A stretch of DNA of 64,000 bases, taken from Pseudotamlana agarivorans. Its GTDB lineage: Bacteria > Bacteroidota > Bacteroidia > Flavobacteriales > Flavobacteriaceae. Position numbers and translations under genes: made by a program. The DNA is taken from the NCBI RefSeq assembly GCF_018860245.1, contig NZ_JAHKPD010000023.1, positions 27,385 through 91,384 on the forward strand. The letters are read 5' to 3'. Shown piece by piece: positions 34,930 to 45,594 of this stretch. The notes beneath the pieces are model-generated. The model was not told the origin of the DNA. It saw only the letters and a list, made by a program, of their open reading frames with translations, and searched no databases. Positions within the stretch are counted from its first letter, which is position 1; each line of letters begins with the position of its first letter.

Positions 34930-34945
34930 TATATTTTTACTTCTC
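34930..34945. repeat. 16-base repeat copy 2 (permease leader)
   Basis: Second copy of TATATTTTTACTTCTC. The same strand orientation is kept as at 33634 although the regulated genes there run the other way, which favours a DNA-binding site over an RNA element. Confidence 0.55.
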
Positions 34946-34958
34946 AGGTAATAAAGTT

Positions 34959-34985
34959 TTGATAAGTATTTTTTCCGCTTATCAA
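34959..34985 (+). promoter_or_regulatory. Leader inverted repeat before the permease gene
   Basis: TTGATAAG and CTTATCAA are separated by 11 bases. It could form a leader hairpin or serve as a dimeric protein site. It is 26 bases upstream of the start codon. Confidence 0.4.
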
Positions 34986-35011
34986 TAGTATTCATTTTAA
35001 ATATACTATTA

Positions 35012-36391
35012 ATGAAAAAGCGCGCCCTTAGTTTCTGGGAAATTTGGAACATGAGTTTCGGTTTTCTGGGAATACAATTCGGATTTGCATTACAAGGAGG
35101 CTTTATGTCTCGAATATTTCAAACACTAGGAGCTGATAAAGAGGCTATTCCATTGTTATGGATTGCTGCACCTTTAACAGGTTTATTGGTTCAGCCTATT
35201 ATAGGTTATATGAGTGACCGCACGTGGAGTCCGCGTTGGGGTCGTCGTAGACCTTACTTTCTAATAGGCGCTATTTTAAGTTCCATAGCTTTACTTATTG
35301 TACCGCATTCACCAGCATTATGGGTGGCGGCCGGTTTTTTATGGATTCTTGATGCTTCAATAAATGTTTCTATGGAACCCTTTAGAGCGCTGGTTGCCGA
35401 TAAATTGCCAGATTCACAACGCTCGTATGGTTTTGTTGTTCAAACTTTAATAATTGGTATTGGAACTTGGGTTGCAAGTAATTTACCTTGGATGGTTTCG
35501 CAACTTGGTGTGAGTGATTCAGCCCCTATGGGCGTGGTACCTATGTCGGTAAAAGTGGCTTTTGGAATTGGAGCTGTGGTGTTTTTAGCTAGTATTTTAT
35601 ATACTGTGTTTACAACTACTGAATATCCGCCAGAGGACATGAAGGCTTTCGAAGAAGAAAAAGCTAAGAAAAATCAATTCGTTTCAGACATCATGAATAA
35701 TATTGGCAACATGCCAACAACTATGAAGAAACTAGGATTGATTCAGTTTTTTAGTTGGTTTGCCTTTTTTACCATGTGGAGTTTAGCCAATCCAGCCTTA
35801 ACGGAGCATGTATTTCATACACCAGCACCTATAGAATCGGCTTACGATTTAGCTATTCCAGCTCAAGCGGAAGCTTTTGATGTGGCAAATACAGCTTTTC
35901 AAAAAGCATCGAATTTGGTGGGATCTTCTATGGGAATCTACGGTTTGTCATCTATGGCATTTGCACTGGTTTTAGCTTTTTATACGTCCAAAAAACGCAT
36001 TAATAGAAAGTATGTTCATATGTTTTCTCTTATTATGGGCGGTATAGGTTTCTTAAGTATGTACTATGTGCCTTCTCCAGAATTTCTAAAGTATTCATTC
36101 ATTCTAGTAGGAATCGCTTGGGGGAGTATTTTGTCTATGCCGTATGCGATGTTATCAAGCTCTGTAAATCCCAATAAAATGGGTGTTATCATGGGGATAT
36201 TCAACATGTTTATTGTGATGCCGCAAATTATTGCAGCCATTGGAGGCATCAACTTTATTTCCAATTTAATAGGTGAAGAAGCGATTAACGCCATGTTAGT
36301 TGCAGGATTAAGTTTAATTATTGCAGGACTCTGTAATTTATTGATTACAGATAAAAATGCCATTTCATATCAACCAGAATTAGAACAGTAA
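35012..36391 (+). CDS. Inner-membrane MFS sugar transporter, probable maltose permease
   Basis: 459 residues with about 12 membrane helices. The opening SFWEIWNMSFGFLGIQFGFALQGG and the loop SDRTWSPRWGRRRPYFLIGA (helix 2-3 loop) match the SLC45/GPH-like MFS transporters that Bacteroidota encode beside maltose genes. Two charged cytoplasmic loops and an extended periplasmic segment (about 265-300) are visible. It should pass maltose and short maltodextrins from periplasm to cytoplasm. Its stop overlaps the pgmB start by 1 base (TAATG), so the genes are coupled. Confidence 0.88.
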   Translation: MKKRALSFWEIWNMSFGFLGIQFGFALQGGFMSRIFQTLGADKEAIPLLWIAAPLTGLLVQPIIGYMSDRTWSPRWGRRRPYFLIGAILSSIALLIVPHSPALWVAAGFLWILDASINVSMEPFRALVADKLPDSQRSYGFVVQTLIIGIGTWVASNLPWMVSQLGVSDSAPMGVVPMSVKVAFGIGAVVFLASILYTVFTTTEYPPEDMKAFEEEKAKKNQFVSDIMNNIGNMPTTMKKLGLIQFFSWFAFFTMWSLANPALTEHVFHTPAPIESAYDLAIPAQAEAFDVANTAFQKASNLVGSSMGIYGLSSMAFALVLAFYTSKKRINRKYVHMFSLIMGGIGFLSMYYVPSPEFLKYSFILVGIAWGSILSMPYAMLSSSVNPNKMGVIMGIFNMFIVMPQIIAAIGGINFISNLIGEEAINAMLVAGLSLIIAGLCNLLITDKNAISYQPELEQ

Positions 36392-37047
36392 TGAAAAGAA
36401 AAGGATTTATTTTCGATTTAGACGGTGTCATCGTAGACACTGCAAAGTACCACTTCTTGGCATGGAAGAACCTAGCCAATAGTTTAGGGTTCGATTTTAC
36501 CGAAGCACAGAACGAGCAACTTAAAGGTGTAAGTCGTGTAGACTCACTAAATAAAATTTTGGCCTGGGGAAATACAACGGTTTCCGAAGAGAAATTCCAA
36601 GCACTCATGACCCTGAAAAATGATGAGTATCTAGGTTATATTGATAAAATGGGTGATTCAGAAATTTTAGTAGATGTTCCAAAGGTTTTAGATTTTTTAA
36701 TCGCTAACAATCAGGGGGTTTCTTTGGGTTCAGCCAGTAAAAATGCCAGACGTATTTTAGAAAAAGTAAACTTGATTTCCAAGTTTGAAACCATTGTGGA
36801 TGGTAATGATGTCACTAAAGCCAAACCAGATCCAGAAGTGTTTTTAAATGCAGCAGCTTCTATTCATTGTAATCCAGAAGATTGTGTTGTTTTTGAAGAT
36901 TCTGTGGCAGGTGTGCAGGCAGCAAATACAGCCAACATGATTTCCATCGGTATTGGAAGTAAAGATGTGTTACATGAAGCCGATTATATTTTTAACGATT
37001 TCAGTGAAATTTCAGAACACTTTTTAAACGAATTAATTTATAAATAG
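36391..37047 (+). CDS. pgmB: Beta-phosphoglucomutase
   Basis: 218 residues of HAD superfamily. It converts beta-glucose-1-phosphate to glucose-6-phosphate via the bisphosphate. Motif I is FDLDGVIVDT with nucleophile Asp9 and general acid Asp11; the substrate-cap residues follow in AKYHFLAWKNLA. Motif II SAS (about 113), motif III KAKPDPEVFL and motif IV VFEDSVAGVQAA are intact. It is coupled to the permease and stands before the GH65 phosphorylase, whose beta-glucose-1-phosphate it would consume. Confidence 0.95.
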   Translation: MKRKGFIFDLDGVIVDTAKYHFLAWKNLANSLGFDFTEAQNEQLKGVSRVDSLNKILAWGNTTVSEEKFQALMTLKNDEYLGYIDKMGDSEILVDVPKVLDFLIANNQGVSLGSASKNARRILEKVNLISKFETIVDGNDVTKAKPDPEVFLNAAASIHCNPEDCVVFEDSVAGVQAANTANMISIGIGSKDVLHEADYIFNDFSEISEHFLNELIYK

Positions 37048-37136
37048 AAAAAAAGGGATTAAAAGTGCGATTAAAAGGCTTTCAAGATGATTGAAGTCAA
37101 ATGTTCTTTTTAATTCTTATTTATCCAAAATAAAAA

Positions 37137-39449
37137 ATGAATCAAGATTATATAAAACCAGATAACTGGTCGATTATTGAAGAGGGATTTGATGTAGACC
37201 GTGTTAAATCGTCAGAAAGTTTATTCAGTATTGGAAACGGTGCCATGGGGCAACGTGCTAATTTTGAAGAACATTATTCCGGACCAACGTTTCAAGGAAG
37301 TTATATCGCTGGAATATATTATCCAGATAAAACACGCGTAGGATGGTGGAAAAATGGCTATCCTGAATATTTTGCTAAAGTATTAAATGCACCTAGCTGG
37401 ATTGGTATTAATGTATTTGTGAACGCCAATACGTTAGATTTATTCACATGTAAAAACATTACCGATTTTAAGCGTGAATTAAATATGAAAGAAGGTTGGT
37501 TGTCTAGAAGCTTCAAAGCAACCATGCCCAACGATGTTGAGGTTTTAGTGGAAACAAAACGTTTTTTGAGTGTTGATTTAGATGAAGTAGGGGCCATTGA
37601 ATTTCATATCACACCTTTAAATGGTGGTGCTGAAATAACTTTTGAACCTTATTTAGACTCTAGTATTACCAATGAAGATACCAACTGGGATGATAAATTT
37701 TGGGAAACTACCGCAGTCACTCAAAATGGAAATCAAGCGTTTATAGAAGCTCACACCATGAAAACGCAATTCCATACCTGTACTTTTATGGAGTCTAAAT
37801 GCGCCTTAGCAGGTGAGCCTTTAGATATTGAGCCAAAAGTTACGCATTTAGAAACGCGTATTGGTTTCGAATACACTACGAAAGTTAAAGCCAACGAAAC
37901 TTTTTCGATAAATAAATTTGGAGGATATGTAGTCGACAGAAACCATGATAAAAAACAATTGTTGAATGCTGCCAAAGCTGTGCTCTCTCAAGCCGTTGAA
38001 CTTGGTTTTGATGCTTTGTTGAACAAACAAAAAGAAGCTTGGGCTAAAATTTGGGATATGGCCGATATTACCATTTCTGGTGATGTCAAAGCACAGCAAG
38101 GTATTCGCTTTAATATCATGCAATTAAATCATACCTATTTAGGGAAAGATGCTACTTTAAATATTGGGCCAAAAGGTTTTACAGGTGAAAAGTACGGTGG
38201 CAGTACTTACTGGGATACCGAAGCGTATTGTATTCCGTTTTACATGGCAACTAAAGATCAAAAAGTAGCACGTAATTTGTTGGAATACCGTTATAATCAT
38301 TTAGATCGTGCCATCGAAAATGCTGAGAAACTCGGATTTACTAATGGTGCAGCCTTGTATCCCATGGTAACCATGAATGGAGAAGAGTGCCATAACGAAT
38401 GGGAAATCACTTTCGAAGAAATTCATAGAAACGGGGCTATTTCTTATGCCATTTTTAACTACTACCGTTACACCAACGATTATAGTTATATCCCAGAAAA
38501 GGGCTTAGAAGTTTTAATTGGGATTGCTCGTTTTTGGCAACAACGTGCTACGTTATCTGCTGCGCATGATAAATATGTCATCTTAGGAGTAACAGGGCCT
38601 AATGAATACGAAAACAACGTCAATAATAATTTTTACACCAATTATATAGCAAAATGGTGTATCGATTATGCCTTAGAAAATATTGAAAAGGTTGCTAAAG
38701 AATACCCTTCAGATAACAAAAGAATTGAAGCTAAAGTCAAGCTTACTGAAGCTGAATTAGAACAGTGGAAAGCTGTTGCCGGAAATATGTATTTTCCGTA
38801 TTCAGAGAAATACCAAGTGTATTTGCAACAAGACGGTTTTCTTGATAAAGAATTAATCACCGTAGCCGATCTTGATAAAGCATCTAGACCGATTAATCAA
38901 AAATGGTCATGGGATCGTATTTTACGTTCACCATACATTAAACAAGCAGATACCTTGCAAGGATTCTACTTTTTTGAAGACGATTTTACTACAGAAGAAT
39001 TAGAACGTCATTTCGATTTCTACGAGCCGTTTACAGTTCATGAAAGTTCACTATCACCTTGTGTGCATAGTATTCAGGCTGCAAAATTAGATCGTATGGA
39101 TCAGGCTTATGAATTCTATTTGCGTACCTCACGTTTAGATTTAGACGATTATAACAAAGAAGTAGAAGAAGGTTTACATATTACTTCAATGGCAGGAACA
39201 TGGATGAGTATTGTTGAAGGTTTTGGAGGCATGCGTGTAAAAGACAATAGCTTGTCTTTTGATCCTAAAATTCCAGAACAGTGGGATGGTTATTCGTTTA
39301 AAGTGAATTTCAGAAATCAAATACTTAAAGTTGATGTCACTAAGGAAGAAACGACCTTTACTTTAGAAAGAGGAAGTGCATTAACCATAACTTGTAAAGA
39401 CAAACCTTTAACATTAAAAGCAACCGAATCTCAGGTATTGAATAGTTAA
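37137..39449 (+). CDS. GH65 maltose phosphorylase
   Basis: 770 residues. It phosphorolyses maltose with inversion to glucose and beta-glucose-1-phosphate. The (alpha/alpha)6 barrel contains the conserved block CHNEWEITFEEIHRNG (418-433), with the general acid among its glutamates, and FYFFEDDFTTEELERHFDFYEP downstream. The N-terminal beta-sandwich begins about residue 10 (IIEEGFDVDRVKSSESLFSIGNG). There is no signal peptide, so the enzyme is cytoplasmic, matching the adjacent permease and pgmB. Related GH65 enzymes act on trehalose, kojibiose or nigerose; the starch-type context favours maltose. Confidence 0.92.
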   Translation: MNQDYIKPDNWSIIEEGFDVDRVKSSESLFSIGNGAMGQRANFEEHYSGPTFQGSYIAGIYYPDKTRVGWWKNGYPEYFAKVLNAPSWIGINVFVNANTLDLFTCKNITDFKRELNMKEGWLSRSFKATMPNDVEVLVETKRFLSVDLDEVGAIEFHITPLNGGAEITFEPYLDSSITNEDTNWDDKFWETTAVTQNGNQAFIEAHTMKTQFHTCTFMESKCALAGEPLDIEPKVTHLETRIGFEYTTKVKANETFSINKFGGYVVDRNHDKKQLLNAAKAVLSQAVELGFDALLNKQKEAWAKIWDMADITISGDVKAQQGIRFNIMQLNHTYLGKDATLNIGPKGFTGEKYGGSTYWDTEAYCIPFYMATKDQKVARNLLEYRYNHLDRAIENAEKLGFTNGAALYPMVTMNGEECHNEWEITFEEIHRNGAISYAIFNYYRYTNDYSYIPEKGLEVLIGIARFWQQRATLSAAHDKYVILGVTGPNEYENNVNNNFYTNYIAKWCIDYALENIEKVAKEYPSDNKRIEAKVKLTEAELEQWKAVAGNMYFPYSEKYQVYLQQDGFLDKELITVADLDKASRPINQKWSWDRILRSPYIKQADTLQGFYFFEDDFTTEELERHFDFYEPFTVHESSLSPCVHSIQAAKLDRMDQAYEFYLRTSRLDLDDYNKEVEEGLHITSMAGTWMSIVEGFGGMRVKDNSLSFDPKIPEQWDGYSFKVNFRNQILKVDVTKEETTFTLERGSALTITCKDKPLTLKATESQVLNS

Positions 39450-39487
39450 AAAAACACTGATTATCCGTAATGTGACATAATTGTTAT

Positions 39488-39571
39488 CGTCAACCTGAAC
39501 TTGTTTCAGGTTCTCATCACAATATATTAATTATCAGCTTTATGAGATTCCGAAATAAATTCGGAATGACG
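39488..39571. repeat. Composite palindromic repeat between GH65 and GH97 genes
   Basis: Two hairpins, AACCTGAA/TTCAGGTT and ATTCCGAA/TTCGGAAT, are bounded by CGTCA and TGACG, forming an 84-base element with terminal inverted repeats. It resembles dispersed intergenic repeats I recall from flavobacterial genomes. Confidence 0.6.
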
Positions 39572-39587
39572 TAAATACAATGTTTAG

Positions 39588-41753
<2,166 letters not shown>

Positions 41754-41805
41754 ATTAAATATTTTCTTTTTAGAAGAAAGTTGTAAACCCTCATAAATAT
41801 TGGTT

Positions 41806-43698
41806 ATGCAAATAAATGGAAACTACATAAAATGCTGTAAACAAAGGCTTGTTTTAGGCTTGTTAATCGTTTTTAGCTTGGCTTTAAACGCGCAAACCAT
41901 ACGTGTTGATCCATCAAATTGGTGGGTGGGATTTCAAAATCCGGAATTACAATTGTTAGTGCACGCTCCTAAAATAGGAGAAACCACACCTAAAATTAAT
42001 TATGAAGGAGTAAGCATTAAAAAAACACATCAAGCGCATAGTTCGAATTATTTATTCATCGATTTAGAGATTGATAAATCAGCAAAAGCAGGACAGTTTG
42101 AGATTGTTTTTAAACCGAAGAAAGGCAAAAATATAGTTTATACGTATGAATTAAAATCCAGAGACAAATCCGCGGAAGCGTACGTAGGATTTAATAGTAG
42201 TGATGCTATTTATTTAATCACACCTGATCGTTTTGCTAATGGCGATACATCAAATGATGTTGTTAAAAGCATGAACGAAAAAGTGTTAGATCGTAAAAAT
42301 GATTACGGCAGGCATGGTGGTGATATTCGTGGTATAATCAATAATCTGGATTACATACATGGTTTAGGTTTTACAGCTATTTGGCCTACACCTATGCTAA
42401 CCAACGATATGCCAAGTTCGTCTTACCATGGTTATGCGATGACGGATTTTTATCAAGTTGATCCGCGTTTTGGTACTTTAGATGAATACATTGAATTGTC
42501 TCAAGAAATGAATGAGCGTGGTTTAAAACTGATTATGGATATGGTTGCAAATCACTGCGGAAGCGAACATTGGTGGATGAAAGATTTGCCTTTTGAAGAC
42601 TGGCTAAACCAACAAAAAACATTCGAAAACAAAGGGGAGCTTAAAAATTCGAATCACAGACGAACTACAAATCAGGATGTATACGCTTCAAAAATTGATA
42701 AAAAGGAAATGACTGAAGGTTGGTTTGTGCCTTCAATGCCAGATTTAAATCAGAAGAACCCTTTTATGGCAAAATACATCATCCAAAATAATATTTGGTG
42801 GATAGAAACCTTAAGCCTTGGAGGTATTCGTCAAGATACTTATCCTTACCCCGATAAATATTTTATGAGTGATTGGGCTGGGGCTATCATGACAGAATAT
42901 CCTAATTTTAGTATTGTGGGTGAAGAGTGGAGTGTGAATCCGTTATTGGTACGTTACTGGCAAACAGGAACACCAAATAAGGAAGGCTATGAATCACATT
43001 TAACGTCTACTATGGATTTTCCAATGCAAGAAAATATTGTGAAGGCTTTAAATGAAAAAGAAGATTGGGGTACTGGTTTGGTGAAAATGTATGAAGGTTT
43101 GGCAGACGATTTTGTGTATACAAAGCCTGAGTCTATTTTAATTTTTCCAGACAATCATGATATGGATCGCATATTCACGCAACTCAAGGAAGATGTAACT
43201 CATACTAAAATGGCGTTAAGTTATATGTTTTTAATGCCTCGAATTCCCCAATTGTATTATGGTACCGAAATTTTAATGCAGAATACGGCAAAACCTCACG
43301 ATCATGGTTTAATAAGAACCGATTTCCCTGGTGGATGGGAAGGCGATGCGGTGAATGCTTTTTCTGGACATGGCTTAAGCAAAGATCAAGCGAGCATGCA
43401 GGATTTTGTGCAGAAGGTACTTAATTATAGAAAAGATAGTAAAGCCATTCATGAAGGTGAAACCATTCATTTTGCACCCGAAAATGGTGTGTATGTTTTG
43501 GCTCGAATAGCAGGAGACGAAACGGTAGTCCTCGTATTAAATAGAAATGAAGCAGCTATCGATTTAGACTTAAGTCATTATAAAGAATTAGGTTTAGAAG
43601 GAAAATCTTTAAAAAATATGATATCGGGTGCACCAGTAAAATGGGGTTCCCATTTAAAGTTATCAGAAAAAGGAATGCTCTTGTTGACCTCAAAATAA
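41806..43698 (+). CDS. GH13 neopullulanase/cyclomaltodextrinase-type enzyme (SusA-like)
   Basis: 630 residues. The frame is open from a TTG at 41800, but ATG 41806 begins the protein, with a signal peptide ending LALNAQ. An N-terminal beta-domain of cyclomaltodextrinase type (about 30-125, VDPSNWWVGFQNPELQLLVH) precedes the GH13 barrel. The triad is D344 (GGIRQDTYPY), E373 (VGEEW) and D452 (FPDNHDMDR). Other barrel motifs are DMVANHCGSEHWW and IPQLYYGTE. The domain set suggests cleavage of short or cyclic maltodextrins in the periplasm. The next GH13 gene begins 6 bases after the stop. Confidence 0.92.
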   Translation: MQINGNYIKCCKQRLVLGLLIVFSLALNAQTIRVDPSNWWVGFQNPELQLLVHAPKIGETTPKINYEGVSIKKTHQAHSSNYLFIDLEIDKSAKAGQFEIVFKPKKGKNIVYTYELKSRDKSAEAYVGFNSSDAIYLITPDRFANGDTSNDVVKSMNEKVLDRKNDYGRHGGDIRGIINNLDYIHGLGFTAIWPTPMLTNDMPSSSYHGYAMTDFYQVDPRFGTLDEYIELSQEMNERGLKLIMDMVANHCGSEHWWMKDLPFEDWLNQQKTFENKGELKNSNHRRTTNQDVYASKIDKKEMTEGWFVPSMPDLNQKNPFMAKYIIQNNIWWIETLSLGGIRQDTYPYPDKYFMSDWAGAIMTEYPNFSIVGEEWSVNPLLVRYWQTGTPNKEGYESHLTSTMDFPMQENIVKALNEKEDWGTGLVKMYEGLADDFVYTKPESILIFPDNHDMDRIFTQLKEDVTHTKMALSYMFLMPRIPQLYYGTEILMQNTAKPHDHGLIRTDFPGGWEGDAVNAFSGHGLSKDQASMQDFVQKVLNYRKDSKAIHEGETIHFAPENGVYVLARIAGDETVVLVLNRNEAAIDLDLSHYKELGLEGKSLKNMISGAPVKWGSHLKLSEKGMLLLTSK

Positions 43699-43704
43699 AA
43701 TACC

Positions 43705-45591
43705 ATGTTTAAATTTCGAATAATACTTATTGCACTTACTTTAGCAGCATTTGTTGGTTGCCAGACTAACAAGAAAGAATCCCTTAAAAAGAAAGATACG
43801 ATCGCATCAACAGAATCACCTAAAAAAGCGGTAGTTTATCAAGTGTTTACACGCTTGTTTGGAAACACCAATACCACAAATAAGCCTTGGGGTACCATTG
43901 AAGAAAATGGTGTAGGGAAGTTTAATGACTTTACAGATAGGGCTTTAAAAGAAATTAAAGATTTAGGAGTGACTCACATTTGGTACACAGGCGTACCACA
44001 CCACGCAGTTATTACCGATTACACTAAATATGGTATTTCTAACGACGATCCCGATGTAGTAAAAGGTCGTGCAGGCTCACCTTATGCCGTTAAAGACTAC
44101 TACAATGTAAATCCAGATTTAGCTGAAGATCCAGCCAAACGCTTAGAGGAATTTGAAGCACTAATCGCGCGTTCACACGAAGCTGGTTTAAAAGTGATTA
44201 TTGATATTGTTCCTAATCATGTTGCTCGAAAATATGAGAGCATTTCTAAGCCAGAAGGGGTGTCCGATTTTGGTGAAAACGATGATACTGCCGTTGTTTA
44301 TGACGTGAATAATAATTTTTACTATAACCCAGATGAGGTTTTTATGGTGCCAGAACGACCAAATGGTTATTTGCCTTTAGGTGGTGATAAGAATGCTTTA
44401 TCCGACGGAAAATTTGAAGAGATTCCTTCAAAATGGACGGGGAATGGTTCGCGTTTATCACAACCAGATCCTAACGATTGGTACGAAACGGTTAAAATTA
44501 ATTATGGCGTTTCTCCAGAAGGAAACCGTGATTTTGACGTCTTGCCTGATCATTTTGATATGAAAGATTATCAAGCGCATTTCGAATTCTGGAAGGATAA
44601 AACAGTGCCAAATTCTTGGGATAAATTTAAAGACATCGCTTTGTATTGGATTGAAAAAGGTGTTGATGGCTTTCGTTACGATATGGCTGAAATGGTTCCT
44701 GTGGAATTTTGGAGTTATATGAACTCCACTATTAAAATGAAGAATCCTGATGCTTTTTTATTAGCCGAAGTTTATAATCCGAATTTGTATCGTGATTACA
44801 TCCGAAAAGGAAAAATGGATTATCTCTATGATAAAGTGCAGCTATATGATACTTTAAAATATGTGATTCAAGGTAAGCGTAAAACCCATAATATTCCAGC
44901 GGTTCAAGAAGATTTGAAGGATATTGAGCATCATATGTTGCACTTTCTCGAAAATCATGACGAGCAGCGTATTGCAAGTCCGGAGTTTGCCGGAGATCCT
45001 TTAAAAGCAAAACCTGCTATGGTGGTTTCGGCAACAATTAGTTCTTCGCCTACTTTAATTTATTTCGGACAAGAATTTGGGGAGCCTGGAGCAGAAGATT
45101 TAGGTTTTGGAGCCCCGTCAAGAACATCAATTTTTGATTATGGAAATGTGCCGAGTGTTAACCGTTGGGTGAACAATAAGCAATTTGATGGCGGGAAATC
45201 AACTCCTAAGGAGCTGGAGTTACGCGATTTTTATAAGCGTTTACTAAATTTTACCATTACAAGCGAGGCACTAATGGGAGCGTATCTGGATTTACACGAG
45301 TTTAACAAAAACCAAACAGCAAACTATGGCGGAAAACATTTAGCTTTTGCACGTTGGAGTAATAACGAAAAATTGATTGTTGTGGCCAATTTTGATGCCA
45401 AATATGGCGCTGAATTTACTTTAAAATTACCAGATGCCCTTATAAATACTTGGCAATTACAATCAGGTGACTATATCCTAGAAGATCAATTAGCTCATGT
45501 TTTTAAAACTAAATTAGAGCTTACAAAAGATGGGGCTTCAGCAAAAATCATAGTAAAACCTTTAGAATCTTTTATTTTAAAACTACAGTAA
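43705..45591 (+). CDS. GH13 alpha-amylase family lipoprotein
   Basis: 628 residues. The lipobox AAFVGC is followed by QTNKKES, with no acidic export signal, so periplasm-facing anchoring is inferred. The GH13 barrel begins about residue 43 (VVYQVFTRLFGN). The triad is D326 (GFRYDMAEMVP), E355 (LLAEVYNP) and D419 (LENHDEQR). Between the first barrel motifs (DIVPNHVARKYES) and the nucleophile lies a long loop (about 195-300). It is the middle of three consecutive GH13 genes, with gaps of 6 and 3 bases. Exact bond specificity cannot be read from the sequence. Confidence 0.91.
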   Translation: MFKFRIILIALTLAAFVGCQTNKKESLKKKDTIASTESPKKAVVYQVFTRLFGNTNTTNKPWGTIEENGVGKFNDFTDRALKEIKDLGVTHIWYTGVPHHAVITDYTKYGISNDDPDVVKGRAGSPYAVKDYYNVNPDLAEDPAKRLEEFEALIARSHEAGLKVIIDIVPNHVARKYESISKPEGVSDFGENDDTAVVYDVNNNFYYNPDEVFMVPERPNGYLPLGGDKNALSDGKFEEIPSKWTGNGSRLSQPDPNDWYETVKINYGVSPEGNRDFDVLPDHFDMKDYQAHFEFWKDKTVPNSWDKFKDIALYWIEKGVDGFRYDMAEMVPVEFWSYMNSTIKMKNPDAFLLAEVYNPNLYRDYIRKGKMDYLYDKVQLYDTLKYVIQGKRKTHNIPAVQEDLKDIEHHMLHFLENHDEQRIASPEFAGDPLKAKPAMVVSATISSSPTLIYFGQEFGEPGAEDLGFGAPSRTSIFDYGNVPSVNRWVNNKQFDGGKSTPKELELRDFYKRLLNFTITSEALMGAYLDLHEFNKNQTANYGGKHLAFARWSNNEKLIVVANFDAKYGAEFTLKLPDALINTWQLQSGDYILEDQLAHVFKTKLELTKDGASAKIIVKPLESFILKLQ

Positions 45592-45594
45592 ATC

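Noticed and set aside
39488..39571. Insertion sequence
   Set aside because: The element is only 84 bases long, encodes nothing, and no target-site duplication is obvious.
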